A stretch of 64,000 nt of DNA from positions 47,480-111,479 of the forward strand of contig JAUSOF010000069.1 of NCBI GenBank assembly GCA_030656145.1, written 5' to 3'. The translations under genes were made by a program, and so were the position numbers. The first letter of the stretch is position 1; every line of letters begins with the position of its first letter. The notes under the pieces are model-generated. The model made no database searches. It was not told where the DNA came from and worked only from the letters and a program-made list of their open reading frames with translations. This stretch comes from Pseudomonas sp. GTDB taxonomy: Bacteria > Pseudomonadota > Gammaproteobacteria > Pseudomonadales > Pseudomonadaceae. Shown piece after piece: positions 10,931 to 20,351 of the stretch.

Positions 10931-12397
10931 ATGCAGTATCGCGACCTGCGCGACTTTATCCGCGGCCTGGAACAGCGCGGCGAACTCAAGCGCATCCAGA
11001 CGCCGGTGTCCCCGGTATTGGAAATGACCGAAGTCTGTGACCGCACCCTGCGCAAGGGTGGCCCCGCGTTGCTGTTCGAAAACCCCACGGGCTTCGACAT
11101 GCCGGTGCTCGGCAATCTGTTCGGCACGCCCAAGCGAGTCGCGCTGGGCATGGGGGCGGAAGAGGTCAGCGAGCTGCGTGAGATCGGCAAGCTGCTGGCT
11201 TTTCTCAAGGAGCCTGAGCCGCCGAAAGGCCTGAAGGACGCCTGGAACAAGCTGCCGATCTTCCGCAAGGTGCTGGCCATGGCGCCCAAGGTGCTGAAAG
11301 ACGCGCCTTGCCAGGAAGTGATCGAGGAGGGCGACGACGTCGACCTCGGCAAGCTGCCAGTGCAGACCTGCTGGCCGGGTGATGTCGGCCCGCTGATCAC
11401 CTGGGGCCTGACTATCACCAAGGGCCCCAACAAGGAGCGGCAGAACCTCGGGATCTATCGCCAGCAGGTGATCGGCCGCAACAAGCTGATCATGCGTTGG
11501 CTGAGTCACCGTGGTGGTGCGCTGGACTTCCGTGACTGGTGCCAGAAGTATCCCGATCGGCCGTACCCGGTGGCTGTGGCCTTGGGCGCCGATCCGGCGA
11601 CTATCCTCGGAGCGGTTACCCCGGTCCCGGACAGTCTCTCCGAGTACGCCTTTGCCGGCCTGTTGCGCGGTCATCGTACTGAACTGATCAAATGCCGCGG
11701 CAGTGATTTACAGGTGCCGGCGAGTGCCGAGATCGTTCTCGAAGGGGTGATTCATCCCGGCGAAATGGCTGACGAAGGCCCCTATGGCGACCACACGGGC
11801 TACTACAACGAGGTGGATCGCTTCCCGGTGTTTACCGTCGAGCGCATTACCCGTCGGCAAAAACCGATCTACCACAGCACCTACACCGGTCGTCCGCCGG
11901 ATGAGCCGGCGATTCTCGGCGTGGCGTTGAATGAAGTGTTTGTGCCGATCCTGCAGAAGCAGTTTCCCGAGATCACCGACTTCTATTTGCCGCCGGAAGG
12001 TTGCTCCTACCGCATGGCGGTGGTGACCATCAAGAAGCAGTACCCCGGCCACGCCAAACGCGTGATGCTTGGTGTCTGGTCGTTTTTGCGACAGTTTATG
12101 TACACCAAGTTCGTTATCGTCACGGATGACGATATCAATGCGCGCGACTGGAATGACGTGATCTGGGCCATCACCACACGCATGGACCCCAAGCGCGACA
12201 CGGTGTTGATCGAAAACACGCCGATCGACTACCTGGATTTTGCTTCGCCGATCTCCGGGCTGGGTAGCAAGATGGGCCTCGACGCTACTCATAAGTGGCC
12301 GGGTGAGACCACCCGTGAGTGGGGGCGTGCGATCGTTCAGGATGAAGCGGTCAAGCGCCGGGTCGACGATCTCTGGGCGCAGTTGGGGATCGACTGA
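10931..12397 (+). CDS. ubiD: 4-hydroxy-3-polyprenylbenzoate decarboxylase UbiD
   Basis: A 488-residue prenylated-FMN-dependent decarboxylase that removes the carboxyl group of polyprenyl-4-hydroxybenzoate in ubiquinone synthesis. The cofactor region [19 protein letters not shown] and the glutamate-rich [15 protein letters not shown] active-site segment (around residue 280) are intact, as is the C-terminal TRMDPKRDT block. The start at 10931 gives the usual [11 protein letters not shown]-terminus. UbiX, which supplies prenyl-FMN, is not in the window. A flavin reductase-like gene follows about 100 bases later, reminiscent of the E. coli ubiD-fre pair. Confidence 0.97.
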   Translation: MQYRDLRDFIRGLEQRGELKRIQTPVSPVLEMTEVCDRTLRKGGPALLFENPTGFDMPVLGNLFGTPKRVALGMGAEEVSELREIGKLLAFLKEPEPPKGLKDAWNKLPIFRKVLAMAPKVLKDAPCQEVIEEGDDVDLGKLPVQTCWPGDVGPLITWGLTITKGPNKERQNLGIYRQQVIGRNKLIMRWLSHRGGALDFRDWCQKYPDRPYPVAVALGADPATILGAVTPVPDSLSEYAFAGLLRGHRTELIKCRGSDLQVPASAEIVLEGVIHPGEMADEGPYGDHTGYYNEVDRFPVFTVERITRRQKPIYHSTYTGRPPDEPAILGVALNEVFVPILQKQFPEITDFYLPPEGCSYRMAVVTIKKQYPGHAKRVMLGVWSFLRQFMYTKFVIVTDDDINARDWNDVIWAITTRMDPKRDTVLIENTPIDYLDFASPISGLGSKMGLDATHKWPGETTREWGRAIVQDEAVKRRVDDLWAQLGID

Positions 12398-12497
12398 TGT
12401 TGCGTGACCAGCTATACGAGCGACTTGGGTCGCGCTTACTGCAATGCGCGCAAAGCTCGGCCAAGGCCGTAGATTTGCGCTTTGGATTGAAGATGTC

Positions 12498-13466
12498 ATG
12501 AAAGTTACTTTGCAACCCTCAGGTGCCGTACTCGACGTCGAACCAGGCGAGCGGATTCTCGATGCGGCGCGCCGACTCGGTTATGACTGCCCGCAGAGTT
12601 GCCTTAATGGCAACTGCCATATCTGCGCGGCCTTGCTGGTCAATGGTCGAGTGCGTCAGGCGGGGCAATCCCATGATCATGGCGAGGTATTCACTTGCCT
12701 GGCTGAGCCCGAGCAGGAGTGCGTGCTGCTCTGGGATGGGGTGTTGGCGCCAGGCGAGTTGCCGGTGCGCGAGCTGAACTGCCAACTGATCGAATGCCTT
12801 GATGCGGGTGGTGACGTATTCCGCGTGCGCCTGCGCGCCCCGGCCGGCAAGTTGCCGCGTTATCACGCTGGTCAGTACCTGCTGTTGCAACGGGCGGATG
12901 CCGAGTTCTCGGCCTTCTCCCTGGCCTCGGCGCCGCAGTCCGGACGTGAGTTGGAATTGCATATTCTGGCCCGTGACCCGTCCAGTATCGCGGTCATCGA
13001 GCACCTGCGCGGGCAAGGCTTCGCCCAGATTAAAATGCCGTTTGGCGACACCCATCTGGCCGAGCTGCCGGATGGCCCGCTGGTGCTGATTGCCGCCGGT
13101 ACCGGGATGGCGCAGATGCACAGCTTGATCGAGCACTGTCGCGCCGCCGGTTTCCGTCACCCTGTGCACCTATATTGGGGGGCGCGCCGGCCAGAAGATT
13201 TCTATGCGCTGCCTTGCTGGGCCGAGTGGCAGTCGTTGCCCAACCTGTTTCTGCATCAGGTAGTCAGTGAGCAGTGCGACTGGCAGGGCCGTTACGGCCT
13301 GTTGCACGCGGCAGTGCGCGAGGACTTCGTCGACCTCAAGCCGCTGTATGTATATGCCAGCGGCTCGCCGGCGATGGTCTACGCAACCCTGGATGCTTTG
13401 GTGGAAGCTGGAATGGACGCCCGGCAGATGCGTGCCGACGTGTTCGCCTACGCGCCGCGGGGCTGA
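12498..13466 (+). CDS. [2Fe-2S] ferredoxin-NAD(P)H flavin reductase-like protein
   Basis: A 322-residue two-part electron-transfer protein. The N-terminal plant-type ferredoxin domain holds the cluster cysteines at about 35, 40, 43 and 67. The C-terminal part is an FNR-like FAD module (YHAGQYLLL, then FSAFSLAS in place of RxYS) and NAD-binding motif AAGTGMAQMHSL. Such proteins are commonly annotated as CDP-6-deoxy-delta-3,4-glucoseen reductase, but no hexulose pathway is nearby. Its position after ubiD, where E. coli has the flavin reductase fre, suggests it supplies reduced flavin or electrons to quinone or other biosynthesis; this is inference. The start at 12498 skips an in-frame upstream ATG because the ferredoxin fold begins here. 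Confidence 0.85.
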   Translation: MKVTLQPSGAVLDVEPGERILDAARRLGYDCPQSCLNGNCHICAALLVNGRVRQAGQSHDHGEVFTCLAEPEQECVLLWDGVLAPGELPVRELNCQLIECLDAGGDVFRVRLRAPAGKLPRYHAGQYLLLQRADAEFSAFSLASAPQSGRELELHILARDPSSIAVIEHLRGQGFAQIKMPFGDTHLAELPDGPLVLIAAGTGMAQMHSLIEHCRAAGFRHPVHLYWGARRPEDFYALPCWAEWQSLPNLFLHQVVSEQCDWQGRYGLLHAAVREDFVDLKPLYVYASGSPAMVYATLDALVEAGMDARQMRADVFAYAPRG

Positions 13467-13521
13467 TTGACGCCCGAGGGCGTCTTTTCCGCGCGCACCA
13501 GCGTTTCTGGGCCGGGCTGAT

Positions 13522-13543
13522 GGTGCGCACGGCGCACCCTACC
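13522..13543. repeat. GTGCGC-type palindromic repeat (short copy)
   Basis: The arms GGTGCGC and GCGCACC flank a three-base centre, followed by CTACC. The same arm sequence appears in both arms of the larger element at 42433-42482. The quinone oxidoreductase stop codon (13539-13541) lies inside this copy, so the repeat seems to have landed on the gene end. Confidence 0.6.
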
Positions 13544-14519
13544 GGCGCACCGTTACTACCACCTTGCCCACTGCCTTGCGTTGGGCGAGGGTATTGATCG
13601 CCTGTGCGGCCTGCTCCAGCGGGAAGGTCTGCGACACCAGTGGTTTGATCTTGCCTTCGGCGTGCCAGGCGAACAGTTGCTGGAAGTTGGCGGCGTTGTC
13701 CTGGGGTTGACGCTGGGCGAACGCGCCCCAGAAGACCCCGACCACGGCGGCGCCCTTGAGCAGGGCCAGGTTGACTGGGAGCTCGGGGATGCGCCCACTG
13801 GCGAAGCCCACCACCAGCAGGCGGCCATTCCAGGCGATGCTGCGGATCGCTTGGTCGAACAGGTCGCCACCCACTGGATCGTAGATCACGTCGGCACCCT
13901 GTCCGCCGGTCAGGCGTTTGACTTCGTCTTTCAGGTTGCTGTCGTTGTAGTTGATCAGTTCATCTGCACCAGCGGCCTTGGCCACGGCCAGTTTCTCTGC
14001 GCTGCTCGCCGCCGCAATTACCTTGGCGCCCAGAGCCTTGCCGATTTCCACTGCTGCCAGGCCGACGCCACCGGAGGCGCCGAGGACCAGCAAGGTTTCG
14101 CCCGGCTGCAGGTTGGCGCGCTGCTTGAGTGCGTGCATCGAGGTGCCGTAGGTCATGCCAAAGGCGGCCGCGCTGTTGAAGTCCATGTCCGGCGGGATCG
14201 GTATTACGTTGTAGCCCGCTACTGCGACCTGTTCGGCAAAGCTGCCCCAGCCAGTCAGGGCCATCACCCGATCACCGACTTTCAGGTGGCTGACCTTCTC
14301 GCCCACCGCGCTCACCACGCCGGCAGCCTCGCCGCCCGGTGAAAACGGAAATGGCGGCTTGAACTGGTACTTGCCTTCGATAATCAAGGTGTCGGGGAAG
14401 TTGACTCCGGCGGCATGCACGTCGAGCAGAATTTCGTTTTTCTTCGCTTCTGGGCTGGCGATTTCTTCCAGTACCAGGGTTTCGGCGGGGCCGAAGGCTT
14501 TGCACAGCACAGCTTTCAT
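13539..14519 (-). CDS. NADPH:quinone oxidoreductase, MDR family
   Basis: A 326-residue medium-chain dehydrogenase/reductase of the zinc-free quinone reductase branch. It has the GroES-like N-terminal half (GEAAGVVSAVG, PGDRVM-like segment at residues 85-100) and the NADPH Rossmann motif GASGGVGLAAVEIG near residues 148-161. No zinc-binding cysteine set is present. It probably reduces quinones or unsaturated carbonyls in the cytosol. The start at 14519 gives the normal MKAVLCKAFGP N-terminus with an AGGAAAA ribosome site. It is divergent from the FliL-like gene. The stop codon lies in a short palindromic repeat. Confidence 0.88.
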   Translation of the reverse strand: MKAVLCKAFGPAETLVLEEIASPEAKKNEILLDVHAAGVNFPDTLIIEGKYQFKPPFPFSPGGEAAGVVSAVGEKVSHLKVGDRVMALTGWGSFAEQVAVAGYNVIPIPPDMDFNSAAAFGMTYGTSMHALKQRANLQPGETLLVLGASGGVGLAAVEIGKALGAKVIAAASSAEKLAVAKAAGADELINYNDSNLKDEVKRLTGGQGADVIYDPVGGDLFDQAIRSIAWNGRLLVVGFASGRIPELPVNLALLKGAAVVGVFWGAFAQRQPQDNAANFQQLFAWHAEGKIKPLVSQTFPLEQAAQAINTLAQRKAVGKVVVTVRR

Positions 14520-14695
14520 CGGACTTTTCCTCTGCGGGTAATGGTTTTGCAGTGTAGAGGCGGGTGGCGCTCGGTCAACGAGCATGGCCGTGTCTGATGG
14601 CGCCGCATAAGCCTGGACGGTTTTCCGTCGCCGCGGGGCTTGGGCTGCGGGCCGGCTATGGCTATGCTAAGCGCCCCTGTGGAGGAATACCCCCT

Positions 14696-15109
14696 GTGAA
14701 AGTCTGGATCGCACTGTTGTTGGCCCTGTCCCTGCCCATGTCGGCATTTGCCGAGGACGCGGAGAAAAAGCCTGAAGAGGGCGCACCGAAAGCCGTTGCT
14801 TACGTGAGTCTGACACCGGCGCTGGTGGGCAATTTTGGAGAGGGCCCCAAGCTCAAGTATTACAAGGCGGATGTCGCCCTGCGGGTCAGCGGCCCTGCCG
14901 CTGAGGCGAAGGTCAAACACCACGAGCCGCTGATCCGCAATCAGCTGGTCATGCTGTTTTCCCAGCAGACCGAAGCGAGCATCGCGGCGCCCGGCGACAA
15001 AGAGGCCTTGCGCCAGGAGGCGCTCAAACAGGTGCAGGATGTCCTCACTCAGGAGGAAGGTCAGCCGCTGGTGGACGACCTGTTGTTCAATAACCTGATT
15101 ATTCAGTAG
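14696..15109 (+). CDS. FliL-like periplasmic/membrane protein
   Basis: A 137-residue protein related to the flagellar basal-body protein FliL. A cleavable-looking N-terminal signal (KVWIALLLALSLPMSAFA) is followed by a charged linker and a YVSLTPALVGNFG-type FliL core. The GTG start at 14696 is supported by GGAGGA at 14681-14686. No flagellar gene is nearby, and this solitary gene resembles the non-flagellar FliL paralogue found at the same place in other Pseudomonas. Stomatin-like membrane scaffolding is known for FliL itself; the role of this paralogue is not known. Confidence 0.75.
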   Translation: MKVWIALLLALSLPMSAFAEDAEKKPEEGAPKAVAYVSLTPALVGNFGEGPKLKYYKADVALRVSGPAAEAKVKHHEPLIRNQLVMLFSQQTEASIAAPGDKEALRQEALKQVQDVLTQEEGQPLVDDLLFNNLIIQ

Positions 15110-15138
15110 GCGTGCGGATCACTGCCTGAGCCGCTCTC

Positions 15139-16263
15139 TCAGGCCATCTGCGCCAGGGCCTTGCGAAAGCGCGCCAGTGCACCGAGAAAGAACAGGCTGC
15201 CGATCGCTGCCAGGGCCAGCAACTGTGGCCAGATGATCGTCAGGTCGGCGCCGCGGAACAGGATGGCCTGTGCCAGCTCGACAAAGTGGGTGGTCGGCGC
15301 CACCAGCATTACCTGCTGCACCAGCTCCGGCATGCTCTCGCGAGGCGTCATGCCCCCCGAGAGGATCTGCAGCGGCATCAGCACCAGAATGATCAGCAGG
15401 CCCAGCTGCGGCATCGAGCGGGCTACGGTGCCGAAGAAGATGCCCATCGAGGTGGTGGCGAACAGGTGCAGCGCCGCGCCCAGCATGAACAGCAGCAGCG
15501 AACCCTGAATCGGGATCTGCAGCCAGCCTTCGACGATGAAGCGCAGGGCGAAGGCCGATGCCAGCAGCACCACCAGGCCCATCGCCCAGATTTTTGCCAG
15601 CATGATCTCGAATGGCGTCACCGGCATCACCAGCAGGTGCTCGATGGTGCCGTGCTCGCGCTCGCGGATCAGCGCTGCGCCGGTGAGGATTATCGAGAGC
15701 ATGGTGATCTGGTTGATCACCTCGTTCACCGCGCCGAACCAGGAGCGGCTGAGGTTGGGGTTGAAGGCTGTGCGGATGACTGCTTCCACTGGCATCTCGG
15801 CAGCGCCTTGGTAGCGTTTGACGAAGGCGGCTACCTCGGTGCTGATGATTTGCTGGATATGCCCGGCGCCGGTGAAGGCCTGGCTGACCTGGGTAGCATC
15901 GACGTTGAGCTGGATGGTGGGGCTGCGCCCGGCCAGCAGGTCCTTCTGGAAGTTCGGTGGAATGTTCAGGGTGAACGTGTACAGGCCGGCGTCCATGCCG
16001 CTGTCCATTTGTCCCAGGGTAGTGGGCTCGGGGGGCAGGAAGTAGGGTAGCTGGAAGGCATTGAGGATGCGTTGCGAGGCCTGCGACTGATCTTCGTCGA
16101 CCACTGCCATGGTCGCCCGGTGTGGCGCTTCGGGCAGGGCAGTCGCGCTGGTGTAGATGGCCAGGGTGAAGGCGTAGATGATCAGTACCAGCAACGCTGG
16201 GTCACGATACAGGCTACGCAATTCCTTGAGGCCCAGCTGGAAGATGTTACCGAGTGCGCGCAT
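15139..16263 (-). CDS. ABC-2 type transporter permease (YhhJ-like)
   Basis: A 374-residue ABC-2 permease with an N-terminal membrane helix, a large periplasmic loop of about 150 residues, and five C-terminal helices containing the ABC-2 motif REREHGTIEHLLVMPVTPFE. It is the last gene of a three-gene export operon and pairs with the fused ATPase/permease upstream; the two genes are one or two bases apart (TGA then ATG at 16263). The start at 16263 is chosen because it begins just after the upstream stop and gives a membrane helix at the usual distance. Confidence 0.88.
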   Translation of the reverse strand: MRALGNIFQLGLKELRSLYRDPALLVLIIYAFTLAIYTSATALPEAPHRATMAVVDEDQSQASQRILNAFQLPYFLPPEPTTLGQMDSGMDAGLYTFTLNIPPNFQKDLLAGRSPTIQLNVDATQVSQAFTGAGHIQQIISTEVAAFVKRYQGAAEMPVEAVIRTAFNPNLSRSWFGAVNEVINQITMLSIILTGAALIREREHGTIEHLLVMPVTPFEIMLAKIWAMGLVVLLASAFALRFIVEGWLQIPIQGSLLLFMLGAALHLFATTSMGIFFGTVARSMPQLGLLIILVLMPLQILSGGMTPRESMPELVQQVMLVAPTTHFVELAQAILFRGADLTIIWPQLLALAAIGSLFFLGALARFRKALAQMA

Positions 16264-16264
16264 C

Positions 16265-19009
16265 TCATTTTTCCTGCTTGCGCAGGCCGGCGACACTGAG
16301 CAGGGTCAGCACCGGAATGGCCAGCAACATGGGAACGAAGTACCAATAGAGGTCGGCCATGCCCAGCGCTTTGGAGAACACCCCGCGGCTGATGGTCAGG
16401 AAGTGGCTGGTCGGGTAGATCTGGCCGAAGAAGGCGCTGGCGCCCTCGAGGGCCGATACCGGGTGGGTCAGCCCGGAGAACTGTACAGCCGGCAGCAGGG
16501 TGGCGATGGCCGTGCCGAAGATTGCCGCAATCTGGCTGTTGAGCACCGAGGACATCAACAGGCCCAGTCCGGTGGCGCAGGTGACATACAGCAGCGCGCC
16601 GAGCGTCAGTGTCAGCAGGCTGCCTTTGACCGGGATACCGAAAACCAACACGGCCAGCAGCACCAGGGTGACGAAGTTGATCATCCCCAGGCCGATATAG
16701 GGCAGTTGTTTGCCGAGCAGAAACTCCAGGCGAGTCACCGGGGTGACGTAGAAATTGGTTATCGAGCCCAGCTCTTTCTCGCGCACCACGCCAAGCGCGG
16801 TGAGCATCGCCGGGATCATCATCAACAGGATCGGGATCATCGCCGGCACCATGGCCGGAAGGCTCTGCACATCCGGGTTGTAGCGATAGCGCACGGCGAC
16901 ATTGACCTGGCTGCTGCTGTCGATGCCCGCGCTGCGGGCCAGGTTCTGCAGATAGCTGAGGTGCAGGCCCTGCGCATAGCCTTTGATGGTGTCGGCGCGC
17001 ATCGGCATCGCGCCATCAACCCAGAACGCCACCTGGGGTCCGGCGCCGCGTTTGAGGTCGCGCCCGAAGTTCGGTGGTATTTCGATGGCCAGGCTGATTT
17101 CGCCGCTGCGCATGCGCCGCTCCATCTCGGCTGGGCTGGTCAGCGGCGCTTTCTCGATGAAATAGCGCGAGCCGCTGATGTTCAGCGTGTAGGCCTGGCT
17201 GGCGGTGGTTTGGTCGCGGTCGAGCACGGCGTAGGTCAAGTCCTCCACGTCCATGCTGATGCCGTAACCCATGATGAACATCAGCATCACGGTGCCGAGC
17301 ATGGCGAGGGTGGCGCGGATCGGATCGCGGCGCAGTTCCATGGCCTCGCGCCGGGTGTAGCTGAGCAGGCGGCGCATGCTGAAGCGTGAGCGTAGCTCTA
17401 CGCTGCTCGCGACCTTGGTCGGGCGCTTGCTGTCGCCGGTGGCCGAGGTCGTTTGCGGGTGGGACGCCGCATGTGCAGTCACGGCATCTTGCAGATAGGC
17501 GATGAAAGTGGCTTCCAGCGTTGGTAGGTCGCGCTTACTCATCAGGGCCTGGGGCGTATCGCTGTCCAATACCTTGCCGGCATGCATCAGCGAAATACGG
17601 TCGCAGCGCAGCGCCTCGTTCATGAAGTGGGTGGAGATGAAGATGGTTACGCCGTCCTCTCGCGACAGCTGTACCAGCATTGCCCAGAAGCCGTCGCGGG
17701 CAATCGGGTCGACGCCCGAAGTCGGTTCGTCGAGGATCAGGATTTCCGGTTTGTGGATCACCGCCACCGCCAGCGACAGGCGCTGGCGCACGCCCAGGGG
17801 CAGCGCCTCGGGCAGGCTATCTGCCTCGGCGAGCAGTTCGAAGCGGGTGAGCATTTCGTCGATGCGAGGCCCGCGCTGCTCGGCGGGCAGGTGGAATAGG
17901 CGGGCATGCAGATCGAGGTTCTGCCGCACCGTGAGCTCGTTGTAGAGCGAAAAGGCCTGGGACATGTAACCGACCCGCTGGCGGGTCTGCATGTCGTGCG
18001 GGTCGATCTTCTTGCCGAATAATAAGGCATCACCCTCGCTGGCCGGGAGCAGGCCGGTGAGCATTTTCATGGTGGTGCTCTTGCCGCAGCCGTTGGAGCC
18101 GAGAAAACCGAAAATTTCCCCGCGCTCGATACGGAAGTTCACCTGATCCACCGCCACGAAGTCGCCGAAGCGCATGGTCAGCCCGTGGGCCTCGATGGCA
18201 ATTTTGTCGCTGGCCTGGCGCGGCGGGATCTGCAGGGCACGGTGATGGCGGGTTTTCTCTTCTGGCAGCAGGCGGATAAAAGCCTGCTCAAGGGTGTCAC
18301 TTGCAGTGCGTGCGAGCAGATCGGCCGGGCTGCCAGTGGCGAGCACGCGTCCGGCATCCATGGCCACCAGATGATCGAAGCGCTGTGCTTCATCCATGTA
18401 GGCGGTGGCCACCAGCACGCTCATCTGCGGGCGTTCTTCGCGGATGCGCTCTATCAATTCCCAGAATTGGTTGCGCGACAGCGGATCGACGCCGGTGGTC
18501 GGCTCGTCGAGGATCAGCAGGTCAGGGTCATGGATCAACGCACAGCAAAGCCCGAGTTTTTGTTTCATGCCGCCCGAAAGCTTGCCTGCCGGTCGGTCGA
18601 CGAATGCAGCCAGACCGGTGCTGCGGGTAAGCTCGGTGATGCGCCAGTGACGCTCGGCGGCGGCCTGGCCGAACAGCCGGCCGAAGAACTCGAGGTTCTC
18701 GAATACGGTTAGTGTCGGGTACAGGTTCTTGCCCAGGCCCTGCGGCATATAGGCAATGCGCGGGCAGACTTCGCGACGATGGCGGCGGTCGGCCATGTCG
18801 CCGTCGAGTACCTGCACCTGGCCGTGCTGGATCTTGCGGGCACCGGCGATCAGCGCCAGTAGACTGGATTTGCCGACGCCGTCCGGGCCGATCAGTCCGA
18901 CCATGCAGCGTGCTGGCAGCGCCAGGGTCAGCGTGTCCAGCGCGCAGGTTTTGCCGTATTGCAGGCTGACCCCGTCAACCTGCACCACTGGAGCCGTTGG
19001 CTGGTTCAT
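16265..19009 (-). CDS. fused double-ATPase and permease ABC protein (RbbA/YhiH-like)
   Basis: A 914-residue fusion of two ABC ATPase domains and one ABC-2 permease. ATPase 1 has Walker [10 protein letters not shown] (residues 41-49), signature LSGGMKQ and [11 protein letters not shown]. ATPase 2 (about residues 280-500) has Walker [10 protein letters not shown] and [11 protein letters not shown], but its signature reads LPLGVRQ instead of LSGGQ. The permease domain follows from about residue 545, with a long periplasmic loop and a [18 protein letters not shown] motif. E. coli RbbA was first described as ribosome-bound, but the operon with an HlyD adaptor and a second permease argues for export, perhaps of drugs. 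The start overlaps the upstream stop (ATGA). Confidence 0.9.
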   Translation of the reverse strand: MNQPTAPVVQVDGVSLQYGKTCALDTLTLALPARCMVGLIGPDGVGKSSLLALIAGARKIQHGQVQVLDGDMADRRHRREVCPRIAYMPQGLGKNLYPTLTVFENLEFFGRLFGQAAAERHWRITELTRSTGLAAFVDRPAGKLSGGMKQKLGLCCALIHDPDLLILDEPTTGVDPLSRNQFWELIERIREERPQMSVLVATAYMDEAQRFDHLVAMDAGRVLATGSPADLLARTASDTLEQAFIRLLPEEKTRHHRALQIPPRQASDKIAIEAHGLTMRFGDFVAVDQVNFRIERGEIFGFLGSNGCGKSTTMKMLTGLLPASEGDALLFGKKIDPHDMQTRQRVGYMSQAFSLYNELTVRQNLDLHARLFHLPAEQRGPRIDEMLTRFELLAEADSLPEALPLGVRQRLSLAVAVIHKPEILILDEPTSGVDPIARDGFWAMLVQLSREDGVTIFISTHFMNEALRCDRISLMHAGKVLDSDTPQALMSKRDLPTLEATFIAYLQDAVTAHAASHPQTTSATGDSKRPTKVASSVELRSRFSMRRLLSYTRREAMELRRDPIRATLAMLGTVMLMFIMGYGISMDVEDLTYAVLDRDQTTASQAYTLNISGSRYFIEKAPLTSPAEMERRMRSGEISLAIEIPPNFGRDLKRGAGPQVAFWVDGAMPMRADTIKGYAQGLHLSYLQNLARSAGIDSSSQVNVAVRYRYNPDVQSLPAMVPAMIPILLMMIPAMLTALGVVREKELGSITNFYVTPVTRLEFLLGKQLPYIGLGMINFVTLVLLAVLVFGIPVKGSLLTLTLGALLYVTCATGLGLLMSSVLNSQIAAIFGTAIATLLPAVQFSGLTHPVSALEGASAFFGQIYPTSHFLTISRGVFSKALGMADLYWYFVPMLLAIPVLTLLSVAGLRKQEK

Positions 19010-20082
19010 GGGGTGACGTTGATGTGCAGGTGAGCAGGCCATTCGGCGTCAGCGTCGAGCTTCAGATAGGCCATGCCGGGTAGGCCGGTCTTGACCTGCT
19101 CCCTATGTTTGCTCAGCAGTTCGGGGTCGATTCGCGCCTTGACCCTGAACATCAGTTTCTCGCGCTCGCTGGCGGTTTCGACGGTCTTTGGGGTGAACTG
19201 GGCGACGCTGGCGACATAGCTGATCTTGGCGGGGATCACGTACTGCGGGGCGGCATCCAGCACCAGGCGCACGTCGCTGCCAAGAGCAACCCGGCCAGCC
19301 TGGCGCTCGGGCAGAAAGAAGGTCATGTAGACGTCGCTGAGATCGACCAGGCTGAGAATCTTGCCGCCAGCGCCTAGTACTTCACCCGGCTGGGCCACGC
19401 GAAACTGTACGCGCCCGCCACGTGGGGCCTTGAGCTGGCTGTCGGCAATATCAACCTGCAGGCGTTCGACACTGGCTTGGGCGGCTTCCACGGCTGATTG
19501 CGCTTCGATGACCTGGGATTGCGCGGCAGTAATGCCTGCCTCAGCAGAGACCACCTGAGAGCGCGACGCGGCCAGGGCTGCCTCGGTGCTTTGCAGGTTT
19601 GCCAGGTCGTCATCTAGTTGTTGCAGGGGCAGGGCATTGCGCTTGACCAGGATGGCGCTGCGGGCATGACGTTTTTTCGCGGCGGAGACTTCCGCCTGGC
19701 GTTGGCGCACGATGGCTTCGGCGGTGATCTTCTCACTTTCGCGCAAGCTGACCTGGGCACGGGCGGTCAACTGGCTGTTCTGTGCCTGGCGCATGTGTGC
19801 TTTGGCTTGGGCCAGTTGCGCTTGCAGCACCTGGGTGTCCATGTGCGCGATTATTTGCCCAGGCTGAACAAAGTCGCCTTCATCGACCTCAATACTGGCA
19901 ATGCGTCCGCCCAGTTTGGTGGCGACGTCCACTTCGGTGGCTTCGATGCGGCCGTTACCGCTGGTGAAGCCTTCGCCCAGGCCTTTAGGCTGCAGCTCGT
20001 ACCATAGTAAACCGGCTATCGCGGCGATGCCCAGGGCTGCGGCTATGCGGATGATCCAGTTCTTGCTGCTCGGCATATTCAT
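19006..20082 (-). CDS. HlyD/EmrA-family membrane fusion protein
   Basis: A 358-residue periplasmic adaptor, first gene of the export operon. It has one N-terminal membrane anchor ([20 protein letters not shown]), a split lipoyl/barrel-sandwich domain ([14 protein letters not shown] and [11 protein letters not shown]) and a long alanine/glutamine-rich coiled-coil hairpin at about residues 90-215. It would bridge the ABC pump to an outer-membrane TolC-like channel not encoded here. The start could be 20082 or 20076; both are close and neither has a strong ribosome site. Its stop overlaps the next start. Confidence 0.88.
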   Translation of the reverse strand: MNMPSSKNWIIRIAAALGIAAIAGLLWYELQPKGLGEGFTSGNGRIEATEVDVATKLGGRIASIEVDEGDFVQPGQIIAHMDTQVLQAQLAQAKAHMRQAQNSQLTARAQVSLRESEKITAEAIVRQRQAEVSAAKKRHARSAILVKRNALPLQQLDDDLANLQSTEAALAASRSQVVSAEAGITAAQSQVIEAQSAVEAAQASVERLQVDIADSQLKAPRGGRVQFRVAQPGEVLGAGGKILSLVDLSDVYMTFFLPERQAGRVALGSDVRLVLDAAPQYVIPAKISYVASVAQFTPKTVETASEREKLMFRVKARIDPELLSKHREQVKTGLPGMAYLKLDADAEWPAHLHINVTP

Positions 20083-20351
20083 CCATGGGTACTCAACGGC
20101 ACAAGGAGTGGGTGGCTGCGAAAGCACTCACGCTGGCTGCTGCTGTCTCCGAATCCCGGGACGCGCGACGGCGCTCGATTGTCCACAGCCTTGAGGCTTT
20201 GTTTGCGCTACAGAGGCGAGAGGCACCACCCGCGTCGGTAGAGCCAAAGTCCTGCAAAACAAGTCGTGCTTACTGTAGTGCAGTTTTTCAGTTAGCCCTT
20301 GACGCAGGTCAGCGGCGGCTCGCTTGGCCTGATCGAGGCGCAGCAATCTGC

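Noticed and set aside
9508..11433. A 641-codon open frame on the minus strand across rho and the start of ubiD
   Set aside because: It is the antisense shadow of two well-recognised genes in GC-rich DNA; no ribosome site or recognisable domain.
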